Positions 53,079 through 63,100 of a stretch of DNA of 64,000 bases are shown here, piece by piece. Under the pieces are notes generated by a model. That model saw nothing but the letters and a program-made list of their open reading frames with translations. It had not been told where the DNA came from and did not search any database. How positions within the stretch are numbered: position 1 is the stretch's first letter; each line of letters starts with the position of its first letter. This DNA comes from Leptospira biflexa serovar Patoc strain 'Patoc 1 (Paris)' (lineage in GTDB: Bacteria; Spirochaetota; Leptospiria; Leptospirales; Leptospiraceae), in the NCBI RefSeq assembly GCF_000017685.1, contig NC_010602.1, positions 3,297,001 through 3,361,000 of the forward strand, given 5' to 3'. A program made the translations under genes and the position numbers.

Positions 53079-54203
53079 TTAATTAAAAAATTCAATGAGA
53101 CTATGGTAAATCTCTTTGGCTTTTTTATCTCCGCTTACACCAGTGATCCTTCCACCCAATCGATAATAATCATTCACCTCTTCCAAATGGCGTAATTCGA
53201 CAGCCATACGAATGGGTGCTTGCAGTTTAAAATTGATATCTAAGGTAAAGGTTGGTTTCACTTTTAATGCTTTGATAATTTCCATATCGTTCACTTCCAA
53301 GGCGACTCCACCTCGGGAAACGTTTAAAACGTTTTGTTTGATATCCAGAATATGGGTATTAGAATCCATAATTCTTTCTTGAAACGTACGTTCAACCTCT
53401 TTAAAGAGATCTAAAACTTCACTTGGGATTCGAGTTCGTTCTGTCTCCAGAGAAAGATATGCAAAAAAATGCATCTCTTTCATTTGGATGAATAAAGGAT
53501 AATAGATGTAAGATCCTATTTTTTTCTTTTTATATTCATTTACTTTATCATCTAATAAAAATTCGTCCTCAAATGTTTTTTTCGGATCAAAAACTTCATC
53601 TGTAGGAAACGATTCAAAAGTTTCCGTATCCAAAATAAAAATTGGTTTTTTGTGTTCTTTCATCAAATCTATTTCATCGCTATGGATCGATGCTGATGTA
53701 AAAACTACTTTGGATTGAGGATAATTTCTGAGAACTGTCCTTTGGATGTCGGAAAGGATAACCTGCGAACTAACTCCCGTTAGTTTCGAAAAATCAATAT
53801 TTGTTTTTGCAATTAAAAAATTCGAAGCAACAACATTGCCCCTCACCTTTTCATTCCTTGGATCTTGGCGGGTTATATAGGTTTGCCTTCGATCAATTGC
53901 TTTTCCAAGAAGTAAATTGTCTTTTTGATTTTGGACTTCGTAGTCAATTTCAACATGAAAACTAGGAGTGGCTTGGATCGTAAAAATGGTTTCAATCATT
54001 TCGGGCATTGTCTCCAATTCCCAAATATGCGCACCATCAGGGCGTTCTCCTTTGAACTTCACTTTGACTGGTGAGTCGTACCCTTTTAGATACAAACCAT
54101 TCCCTGCCATCATCTGTTTGAAAAACTCTGGTAACGCACGGACAGCTTCTAGTGGAACATACTCGCGTTCTTGGTCGAAATGAATTTTGACTCGATTGAT
54201 CAT
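53079..54203 (-). CDS. PilZ-like protein, Leptospira type
   Basis: The 374-residue cytoplasmic protein has an N-terminal beta-rich part, a middle with SYIYYPLFIQMKEMHFFAYLSL-like strands near 230 and a C-terminal PilZ-like barrel with NVSRGGVALEV near 301 and YYRLGGRITGVSG near 347. The N-x-S-x-x-G half of a c-di-GMP site is present; the RxxxR half is not seen in front of it. The layout matches the protein at 37356. It starts one base after the OmpA/PD40 gene, so both are one unit and it may have a role at the envelope. An effector role for a dinucleotide is a guess. Confidence 0.65.
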   Translation of the reverse strand: MINRVKIHFDQEREYVPLEAVRALPEFFKQMMAGNGLYLKGYDSPVKVKFKGERPDGAHIWELETMPEMIETIFTIQATPSFHVEIDYEVQNQKDNLLLGKAIDRRQTYITRQDPRNEKVRGNVVASNFLIAKTNIDFSKLTGVSSQVILSDIQRTVLRNYPQSKVVFTSASIHSDEIDLMKEHKKPIFILDTETFESFPTDEVFDPKKTFEDEFLLDDKVNEYKKKKIGSYIYYPLFIQMKEMHFFAYLSLETERTRIPSEVLDLFKEVERTFQERIMDSNTHILDIKQNVLNVSRGGVALEVNDMEIIKALKVKPTFTLDINFKLQAPIRMAVELRHLEEVNDYYRLGGRITGVSGDKKAKEIYHSLIEFFN

Positions 54204-54204
54204 A

Positions 54205-56217
54205 TTAGTCTATCTTCTTGAAATTCACACGTCTATTGCGAGATCTTCCTTCTTCTGTTTCATTGTCTGCAATGGGTTGCGAATAATGATACGCTTGTAC
54301 CTTCATTCGTTCTTTGGGAACACCCTTCAGACGTAAATATTGGTATACAGAGAGAGCTCTATCTTCACTTAGATTGATGTTGTATTCTTTATTCCCTATA
54401 TTGTCAGTGTGTCCACCAATTTCAACTTTTTCATTTTTGTGATGGATGAGGAAGTCTGCCAAAAGATCCAATTTTTTCTTATCTTCATCACTCAATGTTC
54501 GTTCATTGAACGGGAAATAAATAATTGTATTGTACAGGTCATCAAAGTCTTTTACATTCCGAAGATACAGAACCGTTTCTTTTCCTGACATCTCGGCGAG
54601 TTTCTCTTTGGAAAATAAAAAGGTTTCCTCTTTGTATCCTTTGGCTCTTGCTAGGATTTCAAAATCCATTGTAGGAGTTTGGTCTAAATCAAAATGACCA
54701 TCCACGGCCGATAAGGATTTTCCTTTCCTCGTCAAATCATCAAAGTAAAAACAAATAGCATTGGGAATCACAAGGTCTGTTTTTTTATCTTTCACGACAA
54801 ATCGTATCCCTTGAATGGTTTTGTCAGGACGATTGTCCTTTACGGGCCTTATGGGTTGTAGGATGATTTGGGAATATTGTTCTTTGTCTTTCCCCACATT
54901 CCCACGAAGGTCAAGAAGTAACTCGGTCGGATGAAACCCTGGAGACGAAACTTCCACTCGGTACAATTTTCCTGTTTTGATGGTTGTGCGAAAATTCTCT
55001 GCATCTTCCAAGGAAAGGTCACCACCGATTCGTTTGGAAGTAATCACCTGGATGGGTTTGGTATCATCATAGATTTTTAACGTGGAATCAAGTCCAATCA
55101 TGATCGCTTCCGAACCATCAAGGACTAACCCTCGGAAAACAAACTCATATGTACGTCTGAGGTCTTCCGGTACCATTGTTCGGTATATATCAAATTGCCC
55201 TTCCCCACCAGGTCGATTTGATGCAAAATAAAACCATAGGTCATCAAAAGTGACAGATATCCCTTCATTATCGCTCTCTTCCCAAAGGCTATAAGTGGAA
55301 TAATCAGAAGGTGTATCAAATGGAAACCCCGTAGATTCGCCTGACAGAGGTTGGTTGGTGTTAAATGGATTTCCTAATAACTTAGGCGTTTCAAATTGCC
55401 CACTCGATTCATTGTATTCACTATAATAAAAACTAAACTTCCGGTTTTTGTCCCCTCGGTTGGAACTAAAATACAACCGAAGTCCATCCCAATGAAAATT
55501 GGGACTGATTTCATCTTCCCCAGTATTGATCACAGGACCCATCGAGATGGGTTTTTGCCAAATCCCATCTCGGCATTTGATTTTTGGTTTGTCTGGACTT
55601 TTTTCTGTCTCTTTTGTCGTTGGCTCGCGTTTTGAGATCCATAAATCAAACCCACCAAGCCCACCTGGTCTGTTAGAGGAAAATACAACCGAACATCCGT
55701 CAGGCGAAACGGCAGGCATCTTATCTTCGAAGTTAGAATTGATTTCATTTAAATGAGTAGGGATTGCCCAAAGCCCAGTCCTTTGGTTGATCTTCGTATA
55801 ATAAAGATTTAATCCGTCATATCCTTCACGATTCTTTTTGCTGTCTTTTTGAGACTTGTCCCTTACGGAAGTAAAGTAGAGTTCGTATGGTTTTTCTTCC
55901 TCATCAAAGAGAATGGAAAACATACCCTCAAAATTGGTCGTATTCAGCTCACGAAAATTTTTCGGCGCAGACCAAACAGGCAATTTCATTCGGTCGGGAA
56001 AACTTAAGTTTTCCGAAATCCATAAATCCATCCCCCCTTCCCCACCAGGCCTGTTGGATTGGAAGACCAAATACCTTCCCGTTGGGGAAATGATCGGATT
56101 GTATTCCACATTTTGGGTGTTGAGTGGTGGGTAAAACCTTACATCCTTCACCTTCGGAAGTGGTTGGCCAAGGAGTGGAAACACCGAAATGATTAAGGAA
56201 ACAAGGATTTTTTTCAT
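54205..56217 (-). CDS. OmpA-domain protein with PD40 beta-propeller repeats
   Basis: After a signal peptide (MKKILVSLIISVFPLLGQ) the 670-residue protein has a TolB/PD40-like propeller with at least three copies of SNRPGGxGxxDLW-type blades (near 53, 180 and 335), a middle beta domain (about 365-530) like carboxypeptidase regulatory repeats, and a C-terminal OmpA peptidoglycan-binding domain with EIGGHTDNIGNKEYNINLS near 600 and EGRSRNRRVNF near 655. It should tie the outer membrane or periplasm to the cell wall. AGGAG precedes the ATG. It is divergent from folP over 93 bp and is translated with the PilZ-like gene. Confidence 0.87.
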   Translation of the reverse strand: MKKILVSLIISVFPLLGQPLPKVKDVRFYPPLNTQNVEYNPIISPTGRYLVFQSNRPGGEGGMDLWISENLSFPDRMKLPVWSAPKNFRELNTTNFEGMFSILFDEEEKPYELYFTSVRDKSQKDSKKNREGYDGLNLYYTKINQRTGLWAIPTHLNEINSNFEDKMPAVSPDGCSVVFSSNRPGGLGGFDLWISKREPTTKETEKSPDKPKIKCRDGIWQKPISMGPVINTGEDEISPNFHWDGLRLYFSSNRGDKNRKFSFYYSEYNESSGQFETPKLLGNPFNTNQPLSGESTGFPFDTPSDYSTYSLWEESDNEGISVTFDDLWFYFASNRPGGEGQFDIYRTMVPEDLRRTYEFVFRGLVLDGSEAIMIGLDSTLKIYDDTKPIQVITSKRIGGDLSLEDAENFRTTIKTGKLYRVEVSSPGFHPTELLLDLRGNVGKDKEQYSQIILQPIRPVKDNRPDKTIQGIRFVVKDKKTDLVIPNAICFYFDDLTRKGKSLSAVDGHFDLDQTPTMDFEILARAKGYKEETFLFSKEKLAEMSGKETVLYLRNVKDFDDLYNTIIYFPFNERTLSDEDKKKLDLLADFLIHHKNEKVEIGGHTDNIGNKEYNINLSEDRALSVYQYLRLKGVPKERMKVQAYHYSQPIADNETEEGRSRNRRVNFKKID

Positions 56218-56310
56218 CTGCCGTCTCTCCTATGTATCGGCCGAACGGAATTTTCTGCCAAGGGAAAAATATGGCTTTAAGAGTGAGCATCCCAAGGAAT
56301 CCTCTAAAAC

Positions 56311-57126
56311 ATGGCTGAAATCTTCGGAATCTTAAACATCACCACTGACTCCTTTAGTGATGGAGGTAAGTACATAAACCCCGATGACGCTATCAAAAAA
56401 GGAGTCCAACTCTTACAAGAAGGGGCTGATTGGTTGGATGTCTCAGGCCAATCTTCCAATATTGCGGCAAACCTCGTCACAGAGGAGGAAGAATGGAAAC
56501 GTGTGGAACCTGTCATCCGTTACTTTGTTCCGAAAGGGGTTCGAATCAGTTTGGATAGTTTCCGACCCAATGTACAAAAGAAAGCAATTGAGGCTGGGGT
56601 TCGTTGTTTGAATGACATCACTGGATTTACCTACGAAGGGGATCGTGAGTTTTTAAAAACTTACGGTGCAAAGCACTCTGATCTAAAATTCATCATCATG
56701 CATTCGCATAACAGAAATATTGCGAAAATGAAATCAACTTTGTCTCCAGAAAAAGTAATCAAAAAAATCCAGATCTTTTTTAGAGACAGAAGAAATGATC
56801 TAACTGCGATGGGAATTTCAGAATCATCTATCTTTTTTGATCCAGGGATGGGTTTTTTCTTGAGTGATGACCCTATGGTTTCCTTTCGAGTGCTTCAAGA
56901 TCTAGAAATCCTAAAATTGGAATTTCCACAACTGATGGTGAGTGTCTCTCGAAAATCATTTCTCGGAAATGTTTTGGGAAATTTACCAATTGAAGATCGG
57001 GAATTTGCAACTCTCGCATGTGAATTACATTTATTAAAAAATAAAATCCCTTTCATTCGGACGCATAACGTCCTTAAGCTGAGACATGCCGAAAAAATTT
57101 GGAATTTATGCCAAGAGAGTGAATGA
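56311..57126 (+). CDS. folP: Dihydropteroate synthase
   Basis: FolP joins p-aminobenzoate to the pterin diphosphate in folate synthesis, and is the sulfonamide target. The 271-residue TIM-barrel has GILNITTDSFSDGGKYINP near 6, DWLDVSGQSSN near 40, RISLDSFRPNV near 78, NDITGFTYEGD near 101, FFDPGMGFFLSD near 173 and VSVSRKSFLGNVLG near 211. DVSGQSSN replaces the common DxGGxSTRPG loop, so the pterin/PABA loop is a little unusual. It stands alone on the plus strand between minus-strand units. Confidence 0.88.
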   Translation: MAEIFGILNITTDSFSDGGKYINPDDAIKKGVQLLQEGADWLDVSGQSSNIAANLVTEEEEWKRVEPVIRYFVPKGVRISLDSFRPNVQKKAIEAGVRCLNDITGFTYEGDREFLKTYGAKHSDLKFIIMHSHNRNIAKMKSTLSPEKVIKKIQIFFRDRRNDLTAMGISESSIFFDPGMGFFLSDDPMVSFRVLQDLEILKLEFPQLMVSVSRKSFLGNVLGNLPIEDREFATLACELHLLKNKIPFIRTHNVLKLRHAEKIWNLCQESE

Positions 57127-57198
57127 CATCACAGTTTTAAAAATCCATCCAACAAAAATGATTCTGGAATCTCTATTTAGAATCCATCGAAGCGTAGG

Positions 57199-58122
57199 CT
57201 AACTCCTACCTGATCGAACTGCCTTTCTCACATCCTTACCTTCTTTGGAAAGTGTTGGAAAAAAAACAGACTCAGGAACGGAATACCCTTTTTCTTTTGC
57301 TTTCCGGTAGTACGGTAACAAAGAATCCCATTTGGGATTGTCTTTTAAAACAAGAAGAGTGTCTCTCCAAAGTTCTAAAAAATAAATTTCTGTTTTTTCA
57401 TTGGCGGAGGCAGATTCAGCCCATTTGAGGGCAACATCATAACGACCCAATTCAAAGTTTGCTTTTAAAAAATAATAATGATAATCCTTATTTTTTTTGG
57501 CAGAGACTTCCAAGGATTTTGCATAATCAAGCAAACTAAACCAATTCCCTTTGTGAATTTGGATGTCAGCCATTCCATACAAAGCATTTTCATGAAACGG
57601 AACAACTTCTAAAATTTGGTTCAAATATCCTTCCGCAAATGGAAAGTTCCCTACTTGTAAATAGTAATTTGCAAGTTCTTCATAAGCAATTAATTCCCAA
57701 CCTTTGACCCGTGAAAGAGCATCTAACAAAATGACTTTCTCTTCAATTCGTAACCTTTGGTCCAACTCTTTCAATATGGTTTGGTAAGTGACGGAACTCC
57801 GAGAAGGTGATTCTTTTGCTACTTTCTGTTTGAGGATTTCATACTCATCTAAAAGAAAATAAAAACGTAGGCGATTGAGATGAACGACCACTTCATTCGG
57901 ATTTGCCAGGATACAATTTTCCCAAGTGGCCGCGGCTGAATCCAATTGGATCGATTTGGTGAGCCGGATTCCTTCCTCATTACATTCTTTTGCTTTTGGA
58001 TTGTTTGCCTCTAAAAACAATGTGTCTGATTCAATGACATCCTGTTTGGCGATTGGGTAACGACATGTTGCCAGTCCAAGGATTGGAAACATCAATAAAC
58101 AAATGTAAATGCGTTGTTTCAA
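57199..58122 (-). CDS. TPR-repeat lipoprotein of unknown function
   Basis: A TTG at 58122 starts the protein, with the signal IYICLLMFPILGLATC and the lipid cysteine at 20. The mature part of about 287 residues is all helical with several tetratricopeptide-like repeats (for example YEELANYYLQVGNFPFAEGY near 152 and LYGMADIQIHKGNWFSLLDY near 186). Such proteins hold partner proteins in the periplasm. It starts one base after the TPR gene at 58124, so the two are expressed together. No catalytic motif is seen. Confidence 0.75.
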   Translation of the reverse strand: MKQRIYICLLMFPILGLATCRYPIAKQDVIESDTLFLEANNPKAKECNEEGIRLTKSIQLDSAAATWENCILANPNEVVVHLNRLRFYFLLDEYEILKQKVAKESPSRSSVTYQTILKELDQRLRIEEKVILLDALSRVKGWELIAYEELANYYLQVGNFPFAEGYLNQILEVVPFHENALYGMADIQIHKGNWFSLLDYAKSLEVSAKKNKDYHYYFLKANFELGRYDVALKWAESASANEKTEIYFLELWRDTLLVLKDNPKWDSLLPYYRKAKEKGYSVPESVFFPTLSKEGKDVRKAVRSGRS

Positions 58123-58123
58123 T

Positions 58124-59029
58124 TTAGGAAATTCCGTCAGAATCTGATTTTTCCTTCATCTTTTGGGCAAATACCAAATACTGCATCGCTTTTTCTGGGT
58201 TTCCATTGAAAAGATACAATAAACTTAAATCCAAGGCTTCCTGCGGATCTGGAGGAGAAAATTCATCTGGATTTTCTTTGGAGAGCTCCAGTTTGGTTTT
58301 AAATTCTTTTAATTTCTTTTTTGCCTTGGATTGGATGCGTTCCAAACTTTCTTTCGCTATGGCATCATCCTCTTGCCATGTGGACTGTAAACTTTCGTTA
58401 AAATGAGTGAATCCAACATCTTCTTTTACCATCGCTGTGAGTAAATTGGCAGAAGCTTTATAATTCCCTTGTTTTGCTAAAATTTCGGATTGGATGATTT
58501 TTAATTGGGCATTCCCTGGATATAAGATCAAATAACGCTCAATCATTTTTAAACTTTCTGGAAAACGATTCCTTTCGTAATAAAACATCGCAAGCCCTCC
58601 TAAAGCTGATTTATGGTTCGGTTCAATTTTGATGACATTGTTCAAATACACTTCGGTTTTTTCGTCGTTCTCTAATTTTTGGTAAGCTTGCGCGAGTAAC
58701 AAGTGTGCTGAGATAAATTTCTTTTCAAAGGATAAGGTTTGTTTAAGGAAACTAATCGCCTTTTCCGTTTCATTATGTTTATAAAGGGAAACTGCCAAAT
58801 TATAACAGTTCTTTACATTCGCATGTAATTTGTAGGCTTTCGAAAAAAGTGGAATGGCATCAGCGTGTTTTCCTTGTTTGGCGTAAATCACACCTAAATT
58901 TTGTAAAGCCAAATGGTAATCGGGATTTTTTTCTAAAAGTAATTTGTATTGGGTCTCGGCACGTTCCCACTCACCATTACGCTCTAAACGTACTGCTTCA
59001 TTGAAAAGGGCTAAAATTTCCTGTGCCAT
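58124..59029 (-). CDS. Cytoplasmic TPR-repeat protein
   Basis: The 301-residue protein starts at ATG 59029 and has at least five tetratricopeptide repeats in residues 1-190, with typical W-L-G-Y-A-Y-A-P positions (GEWERAETQYKLLLEKNPDY, LGVIYAKQGKHADAIPLFSK, LLAQAYQKLENDEKTEVYLN). The C-terminal third is a charged helix with KAKKKLKEFKTKLELSK. There is no signal peptide, so it acts inside the cell, while its partner at 57199 is a lipoprotein. Function unknown. It is divergent from rlpA over 107 bp. Confidence 0.78.
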   Translation of the reverse strand: MAQEILALFNEAVRLERNGEWERAETQYKLLLEKNPDYHLALQNLGVIYAKQGKHADAIPLFSKAYKLHANVKNCYNLAVSLYKHNETEKAISFLKQTLSFEKKFISAHLLLAQAYQKLENDEKTEVYLNNVIKIEPNHKSALGGLAMFYYERNRFPESLKMIERYLILYPGNAQLKIIQSEILAKQGNYKASANLLTAMVKEDVGFTHFNESLQSTWQEDDAIAKESLERIQSKAKKKLKEFKTKLELSKENPDEFSPPDPQEALDLSLLYLFNGNPEKAMQYLVFAQKMKEKSDSDGIS

Positions 59030-59136
59030 ACAGAGGGATTATCGTTTCGGAATTCATTCTCCCCTAGAATTTTTATCACGCATTTAGAAAAACCTTCCGA
59101 AAGGTACACACAAGAGTCCAGAGAAAGGGGAAAATT

Positions 59137-60018
59137 ATGCAAAGACTCATACTCATTACCATTTTATTGTGGTTGGTGTCCTGCAGTTCTGCTGATGCCA
59201 CACGTAGGGATTATAGTGCTTCTGGTGATCCAGAGGATATTTTCTTCGAACGTTCACAAAAATCGAAACCTACCGGAACAAATGGATCGAACGACCCAGT
59301 GGCAAGATCCATCATGGATGATTTGGAAACAAAATCCAAACAAACCACCACAGCCCAGGCAGACCTACCAACAAAAAAACCAACCACTCAATTCGATGAA
59401 GTGGGTTTATCCTCTTGGTATGGACAAAAGTTCCAAGGACGTCCAACAGCAAGTGGTGAACCATTTGATCGCATGAAAATGACGGGAGCACACCGAACCC
59501 TTCCCATTGGTACCGTTGTGAAAATCCAAAACCTAGAAAACCAAAAGGAAGCTGTGGTTCGTATCAATGACAGAGGGCCATTTGTGGATGAAAGGATTGT
59601 GGATGTTTCCGAAAAAACAGCAGAAATCTTAGAATTTAAAGACAAAGGGATCACAAAAGTTGGCATCAAAGTTCTCAAAAAAGGCGAAGATGAACTAGCA
59701 GATGATTTAGATGATTCTGACCTTTTAGACGATACCCCAGCAAAACCTGAAAAATTGACTCCTGTCAAACCTGGTGTCACAAAACCAATTGCTGCGGGAA
59801 AAGGATTTACGGTCCAAGTTGGCGTTTTCCAAGAAAAAGAAAGAGCCATCAAATACCAAGAAACCATCAAATCTGAGTACAACCAAACCGTCTTTGTCAC
59901 TCCAAGAGATGGAAAATACGTCGTTCAAGTGGGGGATTTCGCAGACCGTTCCAAGGCTGAATCTCTCAAATCAAAATTGAAATACGATGGGATTGATTGT
60001 TTTATCGCAACCCGTTAG
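59137..60018 (+). CDS. rlpA: RlpA-family lipoprotein with SPOR domain
   Basis: The 293-residue protein has a lipoprotein signal (LILITILLWLVSC, lipid cysteine at 16), a linker, a double-psi barrel of the RlpA type (GLSSWYGQKFQGRPTASGEP near 88, RTLPIGTVVKI near 118, VVRINDRGPFVDERIVDVS near 140) and a C-terminal SPOR domain (GFTVQVGVFQEKERAIKYQE near 225). RlpA cuts glycan strands without peptides at the septum, and SPOR binds such strands. AAGGG precedes the ATG. A large hairpin follows (60034-60068). Confidence 0.9.
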   Translation: MQRLILITILLWLVSCSSADATRRDYSASGDPEDIFFERSQKSKPTGTNGSNDPVARSIMDDLETKSKQTTTAQADLPTKKPTTQFDEVGLSSWYGQKFQGRPTASGEPFDRMKMTGAHRTLPIGTVVKIQNLENQKEAVVRINDRGPFVDERIVDVSEKTAEILEFKDKGITKVGIKVLKKGEDELADDLDDSDLLDDTPAKPEKLTPVKPGVTKPIAAGKGFTVQVGVFQEKERAIKYQETIKSEYNQTVFVTPRDGKYVVQVGDFADRSKAESLKSKLKYDGIDCFIATR

Positions 60019-60033
60019 ACATTTCCCCTTTCT

Positions 60034-60068
60034 TCCGAGCAAAAAAGTACAGTTCTGATTTGCTCGGA
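60034..60068 (+). terminator. Hairpin after rlpA, possible terminator
   Basis: TCCGAGCAAA (60034-60043) pairs perfectly with TTTGCTCGGA (60059-60068) around a 15-base loop, just past the rlpA stop. A clean T tract is lacking, so it may be a weak terminator or a leader structure for the phosphatase gene at 60143. Upstream of that gene TTGATT and TACGAT about 16 bases apart could be a promoter. Confidence 0.4.
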
Positions 60069-60142
60069 GTGGGTGGAAAATGAATTGATTTCACATTTTC
60101 TCCTGTTACGATTTCGTATTAAATTAACAATTAGAAGACCCT

Positions 60143-63100
60143 ATGAGTGAAACCACATTATCCGTTGACCACATACTAACAAATTATTATACATTCGGTA
60201 GTTTAATTGTCACTGTCCTCCTTGCGGTCTTGACTACATTCTTCTTCTCGTTGAAAGACAAAACCGTTGCCACAAAACATATGGGACTCGCCTGTTTGTT
60301 TTTAGCTCTCTTCCAATTTGGTTATCTACTCGGTGCTTTTTATTACCATCCAATTGCTTCATACCATCGATGGATTACAGGCAGTTTCATCTTGTTTGGT
60401 ATCATTCACTTTGGGCAGTTTTTCTTCCGATTCCCTGACAATCGCAGTGAAAAAGCAGCGAACATTATATTAGCAGTTTTTTATGCTATTGGGATCGTTG
60501 TTGCGTTGTGGTTTCTTGTTACGGTCTCTCAAGGGGAAAGAAAATACCACTTTACCGCACACCATTGGGACTTCAACTCTGAAGGTGCAAGCCGAATCTT
60601 GAGTTTAGTGATCGCAGCATTATCGTTCCTCAACTTTATCGTGATGCCTAGTTATAGGTTATTCAATATTGAAAAAGAAAAACGTGGTACTCTCATCATC
60701 ATGTTGCTCGCTGGACTCATTGCCGCAATTGTTCCAAATGTAACGAATGTAATGAGCCGTGATGGAGCCATGGAAAGGTCTACCTATCTGACCGCACTTG
60801 TTCTTTTGTTTACGTTTACCTTTTTTATCATCACAATTACTTTCATTAACAATAGTACAGAACGTACGACGTTTATGGTAAAGATTGTGGGTATTTCGTT
60901 TGTCACAATCCTTCTCATCATGCAAGCCTTCTCTTATTTGGTGGACCAAGAGAAGGAACTCTCCTTTGACAATACAGCCATCCAAAAGGCATTACGTGTT
61001 GCGGAAGGGGGAGAAAGGTCCAAGGACATTTTATTTGTCATCGAATATGATTCGAATGGACAAAACTTAAAAAAAGCCTATCTTCCATCAACTGTCACCT
61101 TGGACCTACCCCTTGTACAAGCAGACTTATACAATACAGCCTTGTATCATGAACTAATTTCCATTAACGAGGAAGATTATAGAACTTCCCTTAAAGGTCT
61201 TATAGGCAAAACACCTTACTACTTTGAAGGATACAAATTTGCTATTTTGAACTTTTTGGAAGAAAATGCAGATTTAGAAGGGCAAGAACTTAAATCAGAA
61301 GTCTCAAAACTCGTCGAAAAATTAAACAAACGGACCTTCATCAACACCAATAAATTGGTTGATATTGATCCTGATCTTTTCTGCGAAGAAGGTGTCAAAT
61401 ACATCGAAAAAGTAAAAAATGTAGATACTTTCCGTGATTCCATTTTGAAACATGTGAACGAATGTAAGTGGGATGGAAAAGAAATCTCCGGCCGTGACCT
61501 TAAAGTGGAGATGTTAAAATATTTCCGTTATTTTAAACCAGACTTAACTCGCCACTATCGCAAAGACTTAGATGGACTTTCGCATTACGTTGCTTATATG
61601 ACGTATGATGCAAAGAAAAAAATCAATCGCGAAGTAGGTTTTAATTACCGCGATTATAGAAGTTACATGCACAAGTCAGCAAAACTAGAACTTGTCATTC
61701 TAGCAATTGTGATGATTGTCCTTTTAGTAGTGTTTCCACTTTTCTTTCGATCTGCACTAGTAAATCCACTCTATGCATTACTTGCTGGGGTTGAAAAAGT
61801 AAACCAAGGGAATTTAGAAGTAGAAGTTCCGATCAAAGTAAACGATGAGATTGGATTTTTGGCCGAGTCATTTAACGGGATGGTATCCTCCATCCGCGAT
61901 GCAAGACGAGAACTCCAAGATTATGCAGAAAACCTAGAAGAAAAAGTAAAAGAAAGAACCAAAGAACTCCAAGAAAAAATGGATGAGATCCATCGTTTGA
62001 AAGTACAACAAGATGGTGACTATTTCTTAACTTCTCTTCTCGCCAAACCTTTGTTCTTCAATGCGAATAAATCAGAAAACATTCGCTGTGATTTTTTTGT
62101 GCACCAAAAGAAAACCTTTGAATTCCGTAATAAAACAGGGGATTTGGGTGGAGATATTTGTATCACAGGGAACTTAAAATTAGGAAAACCTGATGATTTC
62201 CGTCGTTATACTATGGTGATGAACGGTGATGCAATGGGGAAATCCATGCAAGGGGCTGGTGGATCTCTCGTTATGGGAGTTGTGATGAATTCCATCATGG
62301 CTCGATCTGCTGGGAACAAACGGATCCTAAATCGTACACCGGAAGAATGGTTAACTGATGTTTACGAGGAAGTCAATGCTGTCTTCAAATCCTTTAGTGG
62401 TACCATGGTAATCTCTGCCACTGTCATGCTCATTGATGATGAAACAGGTAAGGTATGGTACTTCAACGCAGAACACCCTTACAGCATTTTGTATCGTGAT
62501 GGAAAAGCAAGTTTCATTGAAGAAGAATTAAAACTAAGAAAACTAGGCCTTGATTCTGAATATCCATTCGAAGTTCAAAGCTTCCAACTATTACCAGGTG
62601 ACCAACTCATCCTTGGATCAGACGGTAGAGATGACATCGATTTAACTCCTGATGAAGATGTCAGAACTATCAACGAAGATGAAACAATGGTATTACGTTT
62701 TGTAGAAGAGTCCGATGGCGACATTTATGAAGTAGAGAGACTCGTTAAAAATGCAGGTGATATCACTGATGATATCTCAATGTTAAGTGTTGTCTTCAAA
62801 AGTGAAAAATCTCCTATCCACCACACACCTCCAAAAGATGAAATCTCGAACCAACCAATCGATGATTTTTTTGACACTCCAGGTGATGATTGGGATGAGG
62901 CACTCACCACATCAGGTGCGTTTGAAGAAGGGAAAGCACTCTACCAAAATGGTGAAATAGAGCGAGCCATCACCGTTATGAAAAAAGCATTCCTTTCTGA
63001 TCCTAACAACCAAAAACTAAATAAGTTCCTTGGCCTTGTCAGTTACAAAGGAAAAGAATATGACATCGCAGCAAAAGTTCTAACAGAATTTTTAAAAGAG

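Noticed and set aside
59388..59900. 170-residue minus-strand frame inside rlpA
   Set aside because: It is antisense to the RlpA barrel and is Ser-rich in the way of reverse-frame artefacts.
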